From Bacteroidales bacterium (lineage in GTDB: Bacteria; Bacteroidota; Bacteroidia; Bacteroidales; Muribaculaceae), in assembly GCA_900769345.1 (NCBI GenBank), contig CAAGGJ010000104.1, positions 1 to 5,789 on the forward strand: DNA of 5,789 bases, read 5' to 3'. Below are positions 5,751 to 5,789 of the stretch, in pieces. The position numbers and the translations under genes are program-made. Numbering within the stretch: position 1 is the first letter of the stretch; each line of letters begins with the position of its first letter. Under the pieces are notes generated by a model. The model ran no database searches. It was not told the DNA's origin and worked only from the letters and a program-made list of their open reading frames with translations.

Positions 5751-5789
5751 ATGGCTCGATATCGCTTGATTTCAATAGCTATCATCACC
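5751..5789 (+). CDS. Start of an unidentified gene, probably exported or membrane protein (3' part outside window)
   Basis: An ATG at 5751 opens a frame reading MARYRLISIAIIT up to the window edge. The two early arginines followed by a hydrophobic run look like the start of a signal peptide or membrane anchor. The start sits 88 bases after the lipoprotein stop on the same strand, with no separate promoter visible, so an operon is plausible. The frame is also open upstream, through the 9-bp repeats back to at least 5658, but has no ATG or GTG there, which supports 5751 as the start. Only 13 codons are visible, so the family cannot be named. Confidence 0.55.
   Translation, partial: MARYRLISIAIIT

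Overview
The window looks like a chromosomal piece of a Bacteroidota genome, most likely order Bacteroidales. The signs are a fused SecD-SecF protein of about 960 residues, two promoters of the Bacteroidota type (TTTG-like -33 box, 19-base spacer, TAnnTTTG-like -7 box), A/T-rich leaders without a Shine-Dalgarno sequence, a tRNA gene without an encoded CCA end, and a large lipoprotein with bacterial Ig-like domains of a kind common in this phylum. I cannot fix the family or genus; the moderate GC content and the short GTCCGACCT tandem repeats would fit a gut lineage such as Muribaculaceae, but that is a guess.

Layout. Positions 1-69 hold a tRNA-Arg(CCT) gene on the + strand that lacks its first three bases. 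A perfect 18-bp inverted repeat follows (72-109). Positions 114-226 hold no convincing gene but contain two GC-rich hairpins. A strong terminator with a UACG tetraloop (227-262, - strand) ends the secDF gene, which runs leftward from 3172 to 287. A 408-bp divergent intergenic region (3173-3580) carries the secDF promoter (3238-3268, -) and the promoter of the next gene (3469-3499, +). The latter lies in an imperfect tandem duplication with a period of 71-76 bp (3425-3576). A 693-residue lipoprotein gene with a GTG start fills 3581-5662. An 88-bp spacer with five copies of a 9-bp repeat (5684-5728) leads to the first 13 codons of another gene at 5751, which begins like a signal peptide or membrane anchor.

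How the parts relate. SecDF is the accessory membrane motor that assists SecYEG-dependent export. The divergently transcribed gene encodes a Sec/lipoprotein-pathway client, but this adjacency is probably not a dedicated functional link. The window is mostly housekeeping plus one poorly characterised lipoprotein. I see no CRISPR array, transposase, phage gene, toxin-antitoxin pair or defence system, and no evidence of a wholly new system. The most interesting items are the duplicated promoter segment, the 9-bp repeat, and the paired modules with EF-hand-like loops in the lipoprotein.
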